A DNA stretch of 64,000 nt, taken from Entomohabitans teleogrylli. GTDB taxonomy: Bacteria; Pseudomonadota; Gammaproteobacteria; Enterobacterales; Enterobacteriaceae. The first letter of the stretch is position 1. Every line of letters starts with the position of its first letter. The position numbers and the translations under genes are program-made. The stretch covers positions 1-64,000 of the forward strand of contig NZ_LLXO01000012.1 in assembly GCF_001484765.1 (NCBI RefSeq), read 5' to 3'. Below the pieces are notes generated by a model. It was given only the letters and a program-made list of their open reading frames with translations. It made no database searches and was not told the DNA's origin. Of this stretch, positions 36,767 through 49,657 are shown one piece after another.

Positions 36767-36946
36767 AAAACAGTCACAAGTTGGGTTAATTCAAGTTGAG
36801 GGTTTTGCAGTGGCATCTCCCCTTCAGACTCAGGCAGAAAGATTCTGACAGCATCCTGAAACATCAGGGCAGTAAAACTTCTTTCTTCCCGCCAGGCGTC
36901 ATCCCGGCGGAAAATTCCAGGGAGTGGGGGACATTCCCCCACGTAT

Positions 36947-37837
36947 TTAGCCTTTCACACCGCCCGCGGTCAGGCCGCTGACCAGCCAGCGCTGAGCGAG
37001 CAGGAACACGACGGTAATCGGTATTGCCGAAAGTACGGCGGCGGCGGCGAAGTCGCCCCACAGATAGTTCTGCGGGTTGAGATATTGTTGCATCCCTACC
37101 GCCAGGGTATAGCTGTTGACGTCACGCAGCAGTAGAGAGGCCACCGGTACTTCGGTGATAGCGGCGATAAACGACAGGATAAATACCACCGCCAGAATCG
37201 GTACCGACAGCGGCAGCAGTACCAGACGGAAGGCCTGCCACGGCGTAGCGCCATCCAGCGCGGCAGCTTCTTCCAGCGAACCGTCGATGGTTTCAAAATA
37301 GCCTTTAATGGTCCAGACGTGCAGCGCAATGCCGCCCAGGTAAGCGAAAATCACCCCGCCATGGGTGTTCAGGCCGATAAACGGAATGTACTGCCCGAGG
37401 CGATCGAACAGGGCATACAGCGCCACCAGTGAAAGGACCGCCGGGAACATCTGGAAAATCAGCATCCCTTTAAGCAGCGTCGCTTTCCCCGGGAAGCGCA
37501 TGCGGGCGAAAGCGTAAGCGCAGGTCGTGGAAAGCGTCACAATACCGATAGCGGTGATCCCGGCGATTTTCACCGAGTTCCACAGCCACAGCAGCACCGG
37601 GAAGGGGGGCGGCGTGACGCGGCCATCAGCGTGTTCCACGCTGAAGCCTAACGCCAGCCGCCAGTGCTCCCAGGAGATTTGGTCCGGGATCAGGCTTCCG
37701 GTTGCGAAGTTCCCGGCGCGCAGCGAGATGGCGATAACCATCAGCAGCGGGAACATAATGGCTGCGATAAAAATCAGCAGGCCTAAGTGCGTCAGCAGGA
37801 GGCGCAGTTTTTGAGATTTGGGTTGAACCATGGCCAT
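36947..37837 (-). CDS. malG: Maltose ABC transporter permease MalG
   Basis: One of the two membrane subunits of the maltose/maltodextrin importer MalFGK2. The 296-residue protein matches E. coli MalG in length, with six membrane helices and the EAA loop ([20 protein letters not shown], about 190-209) that contacts MalK. It is the last gene of malEFG. It is separated from malF by 127 bases, longer than I recall for E. coli, and that spacer contains an 8-bp GC-rich hairpin (37929-37953). Confidence 0.97.
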   Translation of the reverse strand: MAMVQPKSQKLRLLLTHLGLLIFIAAIMFPLLMVIAISLRAGNFATGSLIPDQISWEHWRLALGFSVEHADGRVTPPPFPVLLWLWNSVKIAGITAIGIVTLSTTCAYAFARMRFPGKATLLKGMLIFQMFPAVLSLVALYALFDRLGQYIPFIGLNTHGGVIFAYLGGIALHVWTIKGYFETIDGSLEEAAALDGATPWQAFRLVLLPLSVPILAVVFILSFIAAITEVPVASLLLRDVNSYTLAVGMQQYLNPQNYLWGDFAAAAVLSAIPITVVFLLAQRWLVSGLTAGGVKG

Positions 37838-37928
37838 ATTTTCTTGACTCCTTAATGCTGCTCCAGGCTGTTGCGCCCGTCACCATCACCCGGGGCGACG
37901 CTGTGCATCCCGCGTTCGTCCCGGTTCG

Positions 37929-37953
37929 CGCCGCCGGCATATCAGCGGCGGCG
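37929..37953 (-). other. malF-malG intercistronic hairpin
   Basis: CGCCGCCG (37929-37936) and CGGCGGCG (37946-37953) form a perfect 8-bp stem in the malF-malG spacer, starting 11 bases after the malF stop. There is no T-run. It could protect malEF mRNA from 3' decay. Confidence 0.55.
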
Positions 37954-37964
37954 GATGTTATCGA

Positions 37965-39509
37965 TTAATCGAACTTCATACGCGTTGCTTTCAGGTTAAC
38001 AATCGCCAGCGCCCCAACCAGCAGGAAGATCAGCGTGGCGATAGCCGCCGCCAGACCGAAGTCCTGGCCGCCGCCGCCTTCGAAGGCGATGCGGTAGGTA
38101 TAGCTGACCAGCAGGTCGGTATAGCCGGCCGGCGTGGTGGTGCCGAGGCGGTCCGGGCCGCCGTTGGTCAACAACTGAATCAACACGAAGTTATTAAAGT
38201 TAAAGGCGAAACTGGCAATCATCAGCGGCGTCAGCGGCTTAATCAGCAGCGGCAACGTGATGCGGAAGAAGTTCTGGAACGGGCCGGCGCCGTCCATTGC
38301 CGAAGCTTCGTACAGGTCATCAGGAATCGCTTTCAGCAGCCCCATGCACAGAATCATCATGTACGGGTAGCCCAGCCAGGTATTGACGATGATAATCATC
38401 GCTCTGGCGGTGGTCGGGTCGCTGAACCAGGCCGGTTTGATGCCGAACAGCGCGCTGAGCATCATGTTGATTTCACCGAAACTCTGGTTGAATAACCCTT
38501 TGAAAATCAGAATCGAGATAAATGACGGTACGGCGTAGGGCAGAATCAGCAATACCCGGTAGACAGCTTTGCCCTTCAGGGATTCCCACTGCACCAGACA
38601 GGCCAGTACCATGCCGACCGCCACGGTCAGAATAACGGTCAGTACCGAGAACACCACGGTCCAGACAAAGATGGCCAGGAAAGGTTTCTGGATACCGTCA
38701 TCGGTGAAGACGCGGGTGAAGTTTTCCCAGCCGATGGTGACGGTATAGCCCGGGCTGAGCTGTTCGCTTCCCCAGCTTCCGTCGGCATTGATGGCCTGGT
38801 AGAAGCCCGCCGCATCGTTCGGGCGATAGCGGGTATCGGTCTGATTGTTGGTCAGGGTCTGGTCATCCGCCAGCGTATACAGCGGACGGGTGCCGGAAAA
38901 CTGACGCAGGGAGCTCATCACCAGTTGGCTGCCGTCGGGCATTTCAGCGGTAATTTGGGTCAGCGCCTGGCGGTTCTGAGTGATGACGCGCAGATTGGCG
39001 CGCTCGCCGTCCGGCAGAGCGGCGGCTTCGGTCAGTTTCAGATGCTGCTCGCCGCTAAAGGCGAACGGCTCAGAAATATAGTTTTTACTGCTTGCGCCAT
39101 CGGTCAGCGCCAGTTGCCACTTATCACCGTCCGGATAGAGGGCGAAATTATACGCGCTGCCGGCCTGATACTGGCGATCCATCAATACCTGCTGGGCGCG
39201 CTCGAAGGTGAGCTGGTTGGTGCTGCTGTAGTTGGTAAAGGCGATAGCGATAGTGCACACCAGCGGGAAGAGTACGAATAGCCCCATCCCCGCCAGACCC
39301 GGGTAGACGTAGCGCCAGGCGTAGGCGCGGCGGTTAGCGAAAATATACAGGCCAGCAGAGCTTAAAATCAGCGTCATGATGGCAAACAGGTACTCCCCCT
39401 GGGCGTACATCAAAACGACAAGATAACCAACCAGCAGGCCTAACAGCGCAATGACCGACCATTTCAGCGCTTCGCTCTGCCACCAGTGGCTCTTTTTAAT
39501 CACATCCAT
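37965..39509 (-). CDS. malF: Maltose ABC transporter permease MalF
   Basis: The larger membrane subunit of MalFGK2. The 514-residue protein has eight membrane helices, a large periplasmic P2 loop (about 95-275) that docks MalE, and the cytoplasmic EAA loop (YEASAMDGAGPFQNFFRITL, about 400-420). Length matches E. coli MalF (514 aa). It is the middle gene of malEFG, with a strong stem-loop between it and malE. Confidence 0.97.
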   Translation of the reverse strand: MDVIKKSHWWQSEALKWSVIALLGLLVGYLVVLMYAQGEYLFAIMTLILSSAGLYIFANRRAYAWRYVYPGLAGMGLFVLFPLVCTIAIAFTNYSSTNQLTFERAQQVLMDRQYQAGSAYNFALYPDGDKWQLALTDGASSKNYISEPFAFSGEQHLKLTEAAALPDGERANLRVITQNRQALTQITAEMPDGSQLVMSSLRQFSGTRPLYTLADDQTLTNNQTDTRYRPNDAAGFYQAINADGSWGSEQLSPGYTVTIGWENFTRVFTDDGIQKPFLAIFVWTVVFSVLTVILTVAVGMVLACLVQWESLKGKAVYRVLLILPYAVPSFISILIFKGLFNQSFGEINMMLSALFGIKPAWFSDPTTARAMIIIVNTWLGYPYMMILCMGLLKAIPDDLYEASAMDGAGPFQNFFRITLPLLIKPLTPLMIASFAFNFNNFVLIQLLTNGGPDRLGTTTPAGYTDLLVSYTYRIAFEGGGGQDFGLAAAIATLIFLLVGALAIVNLKATRMKFD

Positions 39510-39539
39510 GGGGTTATTCCTCTACAGCGGTGACTAAAC

Positions 39540-39569
39540 CTCTCCCCCTCGGGATACGGAGGGGGAGGG
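39540..39569 (-). other. malE-malF intercistronic stem-loop
   Basis: CTCCCCCTC (39542-39550) pairs with GAGGGGGAG (39559-39567), extendable by further pairs on the outside. It fills most of the 70-base malE-malF gap. In E. coli this gap holds REP sequences that stabilise malE mRNA and let MalE greatly exceed MalF; this hairpin probably replaces them. Confidence 0.75.
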
Positions 39570-39579
39570 TACGCAACAA

Positions 39580-41148
<1,569 letters not shown>

Positions 41149-42258
41149 ATGTCGAGCGTAAAGCTGCAGAATGTAACGAAAGCCTGGGGCGACGTCGTAG
41201 TGTCCAGAAATATCAATCTGGATATTGAAGCCGGGGAGTTCGTGGTATTTGTTGGACCGTCAGGCTGCGGTAAATCGACGCTGTTGCGCATGATTGCAGG
41301 ACTGGAAACGATCACCAGCGGTGATTTGTTTATCGGCGATAAGCGCATGAATGACATTCCCCCCGCCGAGCGTGGCGTCGGGATGGTCTTCCAGTCTTAT
41401 GCGCTGTATCCACACCTCAATGTCGCGGAGAACATGTCTTTCGGTCTGAAACTGGCCGGCGCAAAAAAAGAGGTGATTAACCACCGGGTGACCCAGGTCG
41501 CCGAAGTACTCCAGCTGGCGCATCTACTGGAGCGGCGTCCGAAAGCGCTCTCCGGCGGCCAGCGTCAGCGTGTGGCGATTGGCCGTACACTGGTGGCGGA
41601 GCCGGATGTGTTCCTGCTTGACGAACCTCTTTCCAACCTCGATGCCGCGCTGCGCGTCCAGATGCGTATTGAAATCTCCCGCCTCCATAAGCGCCTGAAA
41701 CGCACCATGATTTACGTCACCCACGATCAGGTTGAAGCGATGACCCTCGCTGACAAGATTGTGGTGCTGGACGCCGGTCGTATTGCCCAGGTCGGCAAGC
41801 CGCTTGAGCTGTACCACTACCCGGCAGACCGCTTCGTCGCCGGATTTATCGGTTCGCCGAAAATGAATTTCCTGCCGGTGAAAGTCACCGCGACGGCTAT
41901 CGATCAGGTGCAGGTGGAACTGCCTAACCGCCAGCAGGTCTGGCTGCCGGTGGACAGCGCCAATGTGCAGGTGGGATCGAATATGTCTCTGGGGATTCGC
42001 CCGGAGCATCTGCTGCCCAGCGACATTGCTGATGTCACCCTGGAGGGGGAAGTACAGGTAGTGGAGCAACTTGGTCACGAAACACAAATCCATATCCAAA
42101 TTCCGGCGTTACGTCAAAACCTGGTGTATCGCCAGAACGACGTGGTGCTGGTTAAAGAGGGTGCCACATTCGCCATCGGCCTGCCGCCGGAGCGTTGCCA
42201 TCTGTTCCGTGAAGATGGCACCGCCTGTCGTCGGCAGCATAAAGAGCCCGGCGTTTAA
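41149..42258 (+). CDS. malK: Maltose ABC transporter ATPase MalK
   Basis: Drives maltose import as a dimer on MalFG, and also binds and inhibits MalT. The 369-residue protein has Walker [10 protein letters not shown] (about 36-44), the signature LSGGQ (about 134-138), Walker B VFLLDEP (about 154-160) and the switch histidine in VTHDQVEA. The C-terminal regulatory domain (about 235-369) is complete. Two residues are missing near 270 relative to E. coli (371 aa). A GGGAG site precedes the start. First gene of malK-lamB-malM. Confidence 0.97.
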   Translation: MSSVKLQNVTKAWGDVVVSRNINLDIEAGEFVVFVGPSGCGKSTLLRMIAGLETITSGDLFIGDKRMNDIPPAERGVGMVFQSYALYPHLNVAENMSFGLKLAGAKKEVINHRVTQVAEVLQLAHLLERRPKALSGGQRQRVAIGRTLVAEPDVFLLDEPLSNLDAALRVQMRIEISRLHKRLKRTMIYVTHDQVEAMTLADKIVVLDAGRIAQVGKPLELYHYPADRFVAGFIGSPKMNFLPVKVTATAIDQVQVELPNRQQVWLPVDSANVQVGSNMSLGIRPEHLLPSDIADVTLEGEVQVVEQLGHETQIHIQIPALRQNLVYRQNDVVLVKEGATFAIGLPPERCHLFREDGTACRRQHKEPGV

Positions 42259-42274
42259 GCATTCCATAAAATAA

Positions 42275-43588
<1,314 letters not shown>

Positions 43589-43608
43589 TAGCGCTGACGC
43601 TACGTCAC

Positions 43609-43632
43609 CGGAGAGGGGGAAACCCCTCTCCG
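43609..43632 (+). other. lamB-malM intercistronic hairpin with GAAA loop
   Basis: CGGAGAGGGG (43609-43618) and CCCCTCTCCG (43623-43632) make a perfect 10-bp stem closed by a GAAA tetraloop, 20 bases after the lamB stop. No clean T-run follows. It is likely to protect lamB mRNA and reduce malM expression. Confidence 0.75.
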
Positions 43633-43722
43633 ATTCCGTTTAACCTGTAACCGCGTTTTACATTCCGGTGATGCGCGCTTTTGCCTGGCCAGCGTTCACC
43701 GTACTCCATCGAGGTCATAACA

Positions 43723-44664
43723 ATGAAAATGAAGAAAAGTCTCGTCGCGCTTTGCCTGAGCGCAGGGTTACTGACTGGCGTACCGGGCATCGTCCTGGCT
43801 GACGTCAACGTTGTACCGCAGGATACCTCGGCGGCGCCGGCGATTCCGGCTTCCGCGCTCCAGCAACTGCAGTGGACGCCGGTGGCGCAGTCCAAAACGC
43901 AAACCACCTCACTGGCGACTACAGGCCAGCGCCTGAACGCCGGGGATATCGCAGGCCCGGTGGCCGCCTACAGCGTTCCGGCCAATATCGGTGAACTGAC
44001 CATTACCCTGAGCAGCGAAGCGAAGAAAAACGAAGTTTTCGCGCCTAACGTACTGGTTCTTGATCAGAACCTGACGCCGTCCGCCTTTTTTCCCAGCAGC
44101 TACTTTACTTATCAGCAACCCGGTGTGATGTCCGCCGATCGCCTGGAAGGGACGCTGAAGCTGACTCCGGCGCTGGGACAGCAGAAAATTTACCTGTTGG
44201 TGTTTACCACCAATAAAGATCTGCAAAACACCACCACGATGATCGATCCGGCCAAAGCCTATGCCAAAGGGGCCGGTAACGCGATTCCTGATATCCCGGA
44301 TCCCATTGCCCGCCACAGCACCGATGGCACGCTGAAACTGAAGGTCAGCACCAATTCCGCCTCCAGCGTGCTGGTTGGCCCGCTGTTTGGTTCCTCTGGT
44401 CCAGGTCCGGTCACGGTCGGCAATACCGCCGCGCCGGCGACCGCCTATGCGGCGCCCGCTGCTGCGACTGCTCCGGCAGTGTCGCCCGCCGCGAAGAGCG
44501 AACCGATGCTGAATGACACGGAAAGTTACTTCAATCAGGCGATTAAACAGGCCGTCGCGCAGGGCGATATTGATAAGGCTTTGAAACTGCTGAATGAAGC
44601 CGAGCGTCTGGGGTCTACCTCCGCCCGTTCAACTTTTATCAGCAGTGTAAAAGGCAAGGGGTAA
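43723..44664 (+). CDS. malM: Maltose operon periplasmic protein MalM
   Basis: A 313-residue periplasmic protein; E. coli MalM has 306 residues. A signal peptide (about 1-26, MKKSLVALCLSAGLLTG...VLA) is followed by a conserved domain containing FAPNVLVLDQNLTPSAFFPSSYF and a Pro/Ala-rich linker (about 245-265). Its molecular role is unresolved; it is not needed for maltose uptake in E. coli. I chose ATG at 43723 since the upstream 14 codons lack a family match. Last gene of malK-lamB-malM. Confidence 0.95.
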   Translation: MKMKKSLVALCLSAGLLTGVPGIVLADVNVVPQDTSAAPAIPASALQQLQWTPVAQSKTQTTSLATTGQRLNAGDIAGPVAAYSVPANIGELTITLSSEAKKNEVFAPNVLVLDQNLTPSAFFPSSYFTYQQPGVMSADRLEGTLKLTPALGQQKIYLLVFTTNKDLQNTTTMIDPAKAYAKGAGNAIPDIPDPIARHSTDGTLKLKVSTNSASSVLVGPLFGSSGPGPVTVGNTAAPATAYAAPAAATAPAVSPAAKSEPMLNDTESYFNQAIKQAVAQGDIDKALKLLNEAERLGSTSARSTFISSVKGKG

Positions 44665-44698
44665 TCATCTCCCCGCATTGCTGATGCTTGTAAGTCCT

Positions 44699-44723
44699 GG
44701 TGCGCTTCGGCGCACCCTTTTTT
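44699..44723 (+). terminator. malK-lamB-malM operon terminator
   Basis: GGTGCGC, a TTCG tetraloop and GCGCACC (44699-44716) are followed by a run of six T, 34 bases after malM. Confidence 0.93.
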
Positions 44724-44997
44724 ACTGTTCTGATGTCGGGCAGTATCCTGATTTTTTTGCTGTAATGCGCCACACCGTATAGTAGATGCGGTATCCTGCT
44801 GGTACTGCGTTGCGATAAGATAGCGCAACGCTGGCTCATGCTTATCAGCCGATTATGACGTGGATCGATGAAGCCGCTTTATCCCTGAAATCTGTTGCAC
44901 TTTTGTTGCCTTTTTGATCGTTTAAATACGTATTGCTCGCCACGATGTACCCATTCTGCGTTACAATGCCGCCAGGTATTCTTCCGGAGAAGCGTTA
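44724..44997 (+). promoter_or_regulatory. ubiCA upstream region
   Basis: No gene supported. A perfect 8-bp inverted repeat GCGTTGCG/CGCAACGC (44807-44831) is present. TACAAT at 44962-44967 is a likely -10 for ubiC, with no good -35 at standard spacing. A GGAG site precedes the ubiC start. Confidence 0.45.
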
Positions 44998-45501
44998 ATG
45001 TCTCACGCTGCGCTGGCGCAGTTGCGCGCACTGCAATATTTTGCGCAAATTCCCTCCACCCTGGAGGCATCGCTGCTTGACTGGCTAATGCTGGAAGATT
45101 CGATGACAAAGCGCTTTGAGCAGTACTGCCAGCGGGTTAGTGTAGAAATCTGTTTTGAGGATTTTGTCGGTCCTGACGCGATGTCGAAGGACGAAGCGTC
45201 ATTACTGCCGGCGGAATCGCAGTACTGGCTGCGCGAGATCCTGCTGTGCGGCGACGGTGTTCCCTGGCTGGCTGGCCGAACGCTGGTTCCGGCGTCTACC
45301 CTTAACGGGCCGGAGCTGGCGCTGCGTCAACTGGGGACGACGCCGCTGGGGCGCTATCTGTTTACGTCATCAACGCTAACAAGAGATTTTATTCAGACAG
45401 GACAAAGCGATGGGCAGTGGGGGCGCCGTTCCCGGCTGCGGCTTTCCGGAAAACCGCTATTACTGACCGAGTTATTCCTGCCCGCTTCGCCTGTGTATTA
45501 A
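44998..45501 (+). CDS. ubiC: Chorismate lyase
   Basis: Removes pyruvate from chorismate to give 4-hydroxybenzoate, the first step of ubiquinone synthesis. The 167-residue protein aligns with E. coli UbiC (165 aa): [20 protein letters not shown] (about 77-96), the [18 protein letters not shown] block and the terminal [20 protein letters not shown]. The middle (about 45-70) is diverged. ubiA follows after 12 bases, so the pair is an operon. Confidence 0.96.
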   Translation: MSHAALAQLRALQYFAQIPSTLEASLLDWLMLEDSMTKRFEQYCQRVSVEICFEDFVGPDAMSKDEASLLPAESQYWLREILLCGDGVPWLAGRTLVPASTLNGPELALRQLGTTPLGRYLFTSSTLTRDFIQTGQSDGQWGRRSRLRLSGKPLLLTELFLPASPVY

Positions 45502-45513
45502 GAGGAAGTCAAA

Positions 45514-46386
45514 ATGGAGTGGAGTCTGAAGCAGGATAAGCTACTGGCTTATCATCGGCTGATGCGCACTGATAAACCGATCGGCGCGCTGTTGCTGCTC
45601 TGGCCGACGCTGTGGGCGCTGTGGGTGGCGACGCCGGGCGTACCGCCGCTTCCGGTGCTGTTGGTGTTTGTTGCCGGCGTCTGGCTGATGCGGGCGGCGG
45701 GCTGTGTGGTAAACGACTATGCCGATCGTAAATTTGATGGCCACGTTAAGCGTACGGCAAACCGTCCGATGCCCAGCGGCGCAGTGACAGAGCGGGAAGC
45801 GCGCACACTGTTTGTGGTGCTGGTTCTGCTTTCCTTCCTGCTGGTGTTAACCCTCAATCGGATGACGATTTTGCTTTCGGTGGCCGCACTGGCGCTGGCG
45901 TGGGTGTATCCGTTTATGAAACGCTATACCCACTTGCCGCAGGTGGTCCTGGGGGCGGCTTTCGGCTGGTCGATTCCGATGGCCTGGGCGGCGGTCAGTG
46001 AATCTGTTCCTCTGACCTGCTGGTTGATGTTTCTTGCCAATATCTGCTGGGCGGTAGCCTACGATACTCAGTATGCGATGGTGGACCGGGATGATGATCT
46101 TAAAATCGGGATTAAGTCGACGGCGATATTATTTGGCCGCTATGACAAGCTGATCATTGGTCTGCTGCAAATTGCCGTGATGATCCTGATGGCGCTGATC
46201 GGTTGGCTGAATGGGCTGGGCGGGGCGTTTTACTGGTCTATTTTGCTGGCCGGCGGGCTGTTCGCGCATCAACAGAAACTAATTGCCGGACGCGAACGCG
46301 AGCCATGCTTCCGCGCTTTTATGAATAACAACTACGTCGGACTGGTGCTGTTCCTTGGTCTGGTAGTGAGCTACCTGCATCTCTGA
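45514..46386 (+). CDS. ubiA: 4-hydroxybenzoate octaprenyltransferase
   Basis: Attaches the octaprenyl chain to 4-hydroxybenzoate in the inner membrane. The 290-residue protein has the E. coli length and about eight to nine membrane helices. The two aspartate-rich motifs of UbiA prenyltransferases are present: NDYADRKFD (about 67-75) and [12 protein letters not shown] (about 187-198). It is the second gene of ubiCA, with an AGAGGAAG site, and convergent to plsB. Confidence 0.97.
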   Translation: MEWSLKQDKLLAYHRLMRTDKPIGALLLLWPTLWALWVATPGVPPLPVLLVFVAGVWLMRAAGCVVNDYADRKFDGHVKRTANRPMPSGAVTEREARTLFVVLVLLSFLLVLTLNRMTILLSVAALALAWVYPFMKRYTHLPQVVLGAAFGWSIPMAWAAVSESVPLTCWLMFLANICWAVAYDTQYAMVDRDDDLKIGIKSTAILFGRYDKLIIGLLQIAVMILMALIGWLNGLGGAFYWSILLAGGLFAHQQKLIAGREREPCFRAFMNNNYVGLVLFLGLVVSYLHL

Positions 46387-46437
46387 GGTCAGTCTGCATT
46401 GCCGGGTGGACGACAACGCTTCCTCATCCGGGTAAAC

Positions 46438-46481
46438 AAAACCCCGAGCGCCGGATCTGCGGCTCTCGGGGTTTATTTTTG
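46438..46481. terminator. ubiA/plsB convergent terminator
   Basis: AAAACCCCGAG (46438-46448) pairs with CTCGGGGTTT (46465-46474), with further internal pairing in the loop, and is followed by ATTTTT on the plus strand. It lies 51 bases after ubiA, between convergent genes. Confidence 0.9.
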
Positions 46482-46530
46482 CGGTATTGGTAAAACCCGC
46501 CGGCAGGTTGCCCGGCAGGCGAATTTACCG

Positions 46531-48954
46531 TTATGTCGTACCGGTAGCGGCGCTTTCCACGGTGAGACGTACGTCGGAAGTCAGCAGATCCGCAAGCAAC
46601 TGATACACCTTCATGGTCTCTTCCGGCTCAGCATCACCGGTGTCGCTGATGTAGCCTTCATCGCGCAGGGTCAGCACCAGCGACGCAAAGACCGCTTTAT
46701 CAAAGAACTCCGGCGCGTTGATGCCGTGCAGCACTGAAAGACGCTGCGCTACTGTGCGACTCTCTTTTTCCAGCGTACCGCGGTTGATGGCCGGGTTGGC
46801 GCTGAGGATCCAGAAGGTGATAGCGTAGCGCTGGATAGTCTCCCGGGCGCCGGCGGCCAACAGCTGTAGCGTTCGCGACTGGGCGGGATTGACCCGGAAC
46901 TGGTTATCCTGTTCCAGGATCAACTGCTGGCTCAGTAGTTCTTCAAGCAACCGGTCGACCACGCCTGCCAGCTCGGTTTTCTCCCAGCGCAGGAATAGCT
47001 CGGTTTTCAGCATTGGGTAGATCACTTCCACCTGGCGTAGCAGTTCATCACGGGTGATACGCCGGTGCTGGGCGACGATGAGCGCCAGCAGCGACGGCAG
47101 AATCAGCATATGCATGATGTTGTTGCGATAGTAGGTCATCAACACCGCCTGCTCGCGGGGCAGAATGATGATATCGCCAATGGTATCTTTTTCGACCTCG
47201 AACTTATTCATCTGCAGCGCATGATCGATAAGGTCGCTTGCCGTGGCGGCAGGCGCCGTGGCGTCGCCGGAATAGGGCACCTTACGCATCAGGCTCAGGT
47301 AGCATTCCAGTTGCTGGGTGAGCTGTTCGCGGGTCAGAGAGCGCTGGCGCGATGCCAGCAGCGCCGTACAGCACAGGTTCATGGCGTTGGCCGCCCCGGC
47401 TTTGTTGATCCGCACCATCAGTTCGGAGGCGATATTGTTGACTGTCGGCGTCAGCCAGGCAGGGCGTACGGCTTCGATCGGATCGATAGACTCGCGCCAT
47501 TCCGGCACCCGGTGGTTCAGCCAGGATGTGAGCGGCAGCGGCTCACCGAAGTTAACATAGCCCTGGCCGAGATTACGTAATTTGCTCAGGCCGCGCACCA
47601 TCTGAGAGAGATTCTCTTTTTCTTTGTTGGCGCCGCGCAACTCTTTGGCGTAGGTGCCGACTTCCATCACATGCTCATAGCCGATATAGATGGGCACCAG
47701 CGTGATAGGCCGCGTACCGCCGCGCAACATCGCCTGGATTGTCATCGACAGCGTACCGGTTTTCGGGTCCAGCAAACGGCCGGTGCGTGAGCGACCGCCC
47801 TCGACAAAATATTCCACCGAGTAGCCGCGGGTGAACAGTTCGCCAAGGTATTCGCGGAACACCGTGGAATACAGTTTGTTGCCTTTAAAGGTGCGGCGAA
47901 TAAAGAATGCCCCCAGGCGGCGGAAAATCGGCCCCGCCGGCCAGAAGTTGAGGTTAATACCGGCGGCGATATGCGGCGGTACCAGCCCCTGGTGGTACAG
48001 AACGTAAGAGAGCAGCAGATAGTCCATATGGCTGCGGTGGCAGGGCACATAGACCAGTTCGTGGCCCTCATGGGCCAGCTTGCGGATGCGCTCGGCGTTA
48101 TGGACGTTAATGCCCTGATACAGCCGGTTCCAGGTAAAGCCCAGGACCCGATCGGTAATACGAATAGCTTCATAGGAGAAGTTGGCGGCAATCTCTTCCA
48201 TCAGGGAGATGGCGTTTTGCTGGGCCTTCTCGTGGGAAATCTTTTTGCTGCGCGCTTCGTCTTCCACCGCCCGGGCGATAGCTTTGGAAGCCAGTAATTT
48301 CTGGAACAGCTCGTGGCGTACCGGCAGACGCGGCCCTACGGCGGCCAGACGCAGACGGGCAAAGTGCATACGCGCCACTCGCGCCAGCTTCTGGGCGATG
48401 CGCTTATCGGTGCCGTGTTCGGTGGCCATCCAGCGCAGCGAGACCGGCGGGGAAAAACGGACAAAACTATCGCGGCCCAGCCAGGAGACGGCGAAAAATT
48501 TCTGAATACCGTTCAGCAGACGCAACGGCGGATGGGCCTCGCCCTTTTCCCGCCCCGGCGAGCGGCCGAACATCACCGAAACCGGCACCATCTGCACATC
48601 CAGTTGCGGGTTAGCGCGGTGCAGGTCGAGATAGTCATGGAAGACTTTGATCGATTCTTCTTTTGGCGTGTAGTAGGTAAAGACACGCGGCCCGCCGTGG
48701 ATAAAGACATAGCGTGGTAACAGAGTACCGTCGATCTCCAGGGGTTCCAGCGGGTCGGGAAGTTCATTGGCCAGACACTGGGCGCGCAGAGTCAACAGAT
48801 CCGCCTTCGAGTTGTAGGGCAGAACGTACATAATCGGGCGCGAAGTGTCCAGGCCAAGCTCTGCGCAGGGATCCGTCGGGATCGACTTGCTGCGAACCAG
48901 TACCTTTAACGGTAAATTAAGTAATTTGTAGTAAATGCTCGGCCAGCCTGACAT
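46531..48954 (-). CDS. plsB: Glycerol-3-phosphate 1-O-acyltransferase
   Basis: Inner-membrane enzyme making 1-acylglycerol 3-phosphate, the first step of phospholipid synthesis. The 807-residue length equals E. coli PlsB. The catalytic motif HRSHMD places H306 and D311 at the E. coli positions. [19 protein letters not shown] and VPIYIGYE (about 350-435) are the other acyltransferase blocks. It is divergent from dgkA, with a 226-base gap that has no gene. Confidence 0.97.
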   Translation of the reverse strand: MSGWPSIYYKLLNLPLKVLVRSKSIPTDPCAELGLDTSRPIMYVLPYNSKADLLTLRAQCLANELPDPLEPLEIDGTLLPRYVFIHGGPRVFTYYTPKEESIKVFHDYLDLHRANPQLDVQMVPVSVMFGRSPGREKGEAHPPLRLLNGIQKFFAVSWLGRDSFVRFSPPVSLRWMATEHGTDKRIAQKLARVARMHFARLRLAAVGPRLPVRHELFQKLLASKAIARAVEDEARSKKISHEKAQQNAISLMEEIAANFSYEAIRITDRVLGFTWNRLYQGINVHNAERIRKLAHEGHELVYVPCHRSHMDYLLLSYVLYHQGLVPPHIAAGINLNFWPAGPIFRRLGAFFIRRTFKGNKLYSTVFREYLGELFTRGYSVEYFVEGGRSRTGRLLDPKTGTLSMTIQAMLRGGTRPITLVPIYIGYEHVMEVGTYAKELRGANKEKENLSQMVRGLSKLRNLGQGYVNFGEPLPLTSWLNHRVPEWRESIDPIEAVRPAWLTPTVNNIASELMVRINKAGAANAMNLCCTALLASRQRSLTREQLTQQLECYLSLMRKVPYSGDATAPAATASDLIDHALQMNKFEVEKDTIGDIIILPREQAVLMTYYRNNIMHMLILPSLLALIVAQHRRITRDELLRQVEVIYPMLKTELFLRWEKTELAGVVDRLLEELLSQQLILEQDNQFRVNPAQSRTLQLLAAGARETIQRYAITFWILSANPAINRGTLEKESRTVAQRLSVLHGINAPEFFDKAVFASLVLTLRDEGYISDTGDAEPEETMKVYQLLADLLTSDVRLTVESAATGTT

Positions 48955-49180
48955 AGATGATGTAAAGCCTCTGGGTTAATCATGCAAATGCGTCGCAAGG
49001 ATAACAGAAAATGCGCGGCATTTCTGTGATTCACGCGCGCCCGGGCCCGCACGCCGCTAACCGGCGCTGTATCAGGCCGTGGGTGCAGAGATTGCGCCGA
49101 TGATGCAAGTCAGCAGCGCCTGGGTATAATCAGTGCACAACTCATACATTGATGCGCGTTTTTATAAAAGGTTTCCTGCA

Positions 49181-49549
49181 ATGGCAAATAGTACCTCCGG
49201 GCTTACTCGTATCATCAAAGCGGCTGGTTACTCCTGGAAAGGCATCCGCGCCGCCTGGGTGAATGAAGCGGCGTTTCGCCAGGAGGGCGTGGCGGCGGTA
49301 CTGGCCATTATTATCGCCTGCTGGCTGGATGTGGATGCCATCACTCGGGTATTGCTGATCGGTTCAGTGGTGCTGGTGATGATCGTGGAAATTCTTAATA
49401 GCGCCCTTGAAGCGATCGTCGACCGTATCGGTACCGACTACCATGAACTTTCCGGCCGGGCGAAGGATATGGGCTCCGCCGCGGTGCTGATGGCGATTAT
49501 TCTCGCTGTTTTCACCTGGGTCACGCTGCTTTGGTTACATTTGCGATAG
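49181..49549 (+). CDS. dgkA: Diacylglycerol kinase
   Basis: Small inner-membrane kinase that recycles diacylglycerol, released in membrane-derived oligosaccharide synthesis, to phosphatidate. The 122-residue protein has three membrane helices and the family signature EILNSALEAIVDRIG (about 69-83) with the catalytic glutamate. ATG at 49181 gives the E. coli length; the frame is open for 16 codons upstream but without a family match. lexA follows after 108 bases under its own promoter. Confidence 0.97.
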   Translation: MANSTSGLTRIIKAAGYSWKGIRAAWVNEAAFRQEGVAAVLAIIIACWLDVDAITRVLLIGSVVLVMIVEILNSALEAIVDRIGTDYHELSGRAKDMGSAAVLMAIILAVFTWVTLLWLHLR

Positions 49550-49612
49550 GTCTTCCATAGTCGGTTAAGTCCCTGGTTTTTTGTTTAATTGTGGTTCCAA
49601 AATCGCCAGAGG

Positions 49613-49649
49613 CTGTATATACTCACAGCATAACTGTATATACACCCAG
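49613..49649 (+). promoter_or_regulatory. Two SOS (LexA) boxes of lexA
   Basis: CTGT-N8-ACAG at 49613-49628 and CTGT-N8-CCAG at 49634-49649, both with the AT-alternating centre ATATAC. Two tandem boxes upstream of lexA are the E. coli arrangement and give LexA autoregulation. Confidence 0.95.
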
Positions 49650-49657
49650 GGGGCGGA

